DNA of 5,361 bases from Chloroflexota bacterium (GTDB lineage Bacteria; Chloroflexota; Anaerolineae; Thermoflexales; Thermoflexaceae): contig JAUQQB010000218.1 in NCBI GenBank assembly GCA_030550075.1, positions 1-5,361 on the forward strand, in the 5' to 3' direction. Below, one piece after another: positions 5,118-5,361 of this stretch. A model generated the notes under the pieces. The model had not been told where the DNA came from, made no database searches, and saw only the letters and a program-made list of their open reading frames with translations. Positions within the stretch are counted from its first letter, which is position 1. Each line of letters opens with the position of its first letter. The translations under genes were made by a program, and so were the position numbers.

Positions 5118-5361
5118 GCCGTTTGAACGGACTGTCGAGCGACTCCTTGCTGAACGAGGAGAAGAGATCGAATTCCTCGTCCTCTTTGGCTCCATGGCCC
5201 GAGGAGATTGGTCATGGGGAAGCGATTATGATCTCCTGCTGGGCCTGCGGAAGGATGATGGAATGCGATTCATCGATCGCCTCCTGAAGTTCGCCCCATG
5301 GATCGAAGGGAACATCGATCTGTTTCCCTACAGCCGCTCGGAGTGGGAACGGATGTTCGCC
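5083..5361 (+). CDS. MNT-type nucleotidyltransferase (MntA-like antitoxin candidate), 3' end beyond window
   Basis: The frame is open for 93 codons to the right edge. It has the minimal nucleotidyltransferase signature GSMARG...SDYD, exactly GS-X10-D-X-D (G36, S37, D48, D50), preceded by the hydrophobic strand FLVLF. A third acidic residue, D79 in NIDLF, completes the metal-binding triad, so the active site looks whole. In studied MntA-HepT modules such an enzyme neutralises the HEPN RNase by adding AMP groups to a tyrosine; that role here follows from family and neighbour only. The start is TTG 5083 behind a near-perfect Shine-Dalgarno. It overlaps the HEPN 3' end by 35 bases in another frame, suggesting translational coupling and a shared transcript from the promoter at 4661-4689. 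Small nucleotidyltransferases of this kind are commonly 100-150 residues, so most of the gene is probably here. The loss of the HEPN frame upstream would leave this as an orphan antitoxin. Confidence 0.88.
   Translation, partial: MSKLQWEPPGREPFERTVERLLAERGEEIEFLVLFGSMARGDWSWGSDYDLLLGLRKDDGMRFIDRLLKFAPWIEGNIDLFPYSRSEWERMFA

Overview
This is a GC-rich bacterial window with two ordinary housekeeping genes in its centre (rpsO and pnp), a clipped gene at each edge, and intergenic DNA full of palindromic repeats. A DUF763 protein, GTG and TTG starts and the general codon style suggest a thermophilic bacterium, plausibly of the Chloroflexota (Thermoflexus/Anaerolineae type). That placement is inferred from the look of the proteins, not from a search.

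Layout. 1-332 (minus) is the N-terminal part of a DUF763/COG1415 protein. 333-820 has no gene. It holds the probable promoter of the DUF763 gene, a perfect 15-bp GC-rich palindrome (485-517), a nested inverted-repeat element that looks like a MITE (587-701), and a very good sigma-70 promoter (735-763) that drives rpsO. 821-1090 (plus) is ribosomal protein S15. 1091-1451 has no gene and carries three successive stem-loops in the rpsO-pnp spacer. 1452-3677 (plus) is a complete polynucleotide phosphorylase. 3678-3749 is a convergent spacer with a long perfect palindrome. 3750-4640 (minus) is a complete beta-hydroxyacid dehydrogenase of the 3-hydroxyisobutyrate dehydrogenase family. A 77-bp divergent spacer with a sigma-70-like promoter separates it from a HEPN-MNT gene pair (4718-5361, plus) that runs off the right edge.

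How the genes work together. rpsO-pnp is a classic bacterial pairing of a ribosomal protein with a 3'-5' exoribonuclease. In E. coli both are autoregulated through their mRNA leaders, and the structured spacer here is where similar control could lie. The HEPN-MNT pair has the layout of a HepT/MntA-type toxin-antitoxin module (HEPN RNase toxin plus nucleotidyltransferase antitoxin). The nucleotidyltransferase start lies inside the HEPN 3' end behind a near-perfect Shine-Dalgarno. The HEPN frame is broken by one extra base in a CCC run at 4792-4794: the N-terminal helix is in one frame and the rest of the domain in another. This is therefore a decaying module, a sequencing error, or much less likely a programmed frameshift. 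I see no clearly new system. The most interesting items are the broken HEPN gene with its intact partner and the clustered palindromic repeats around rpsO and pnp.
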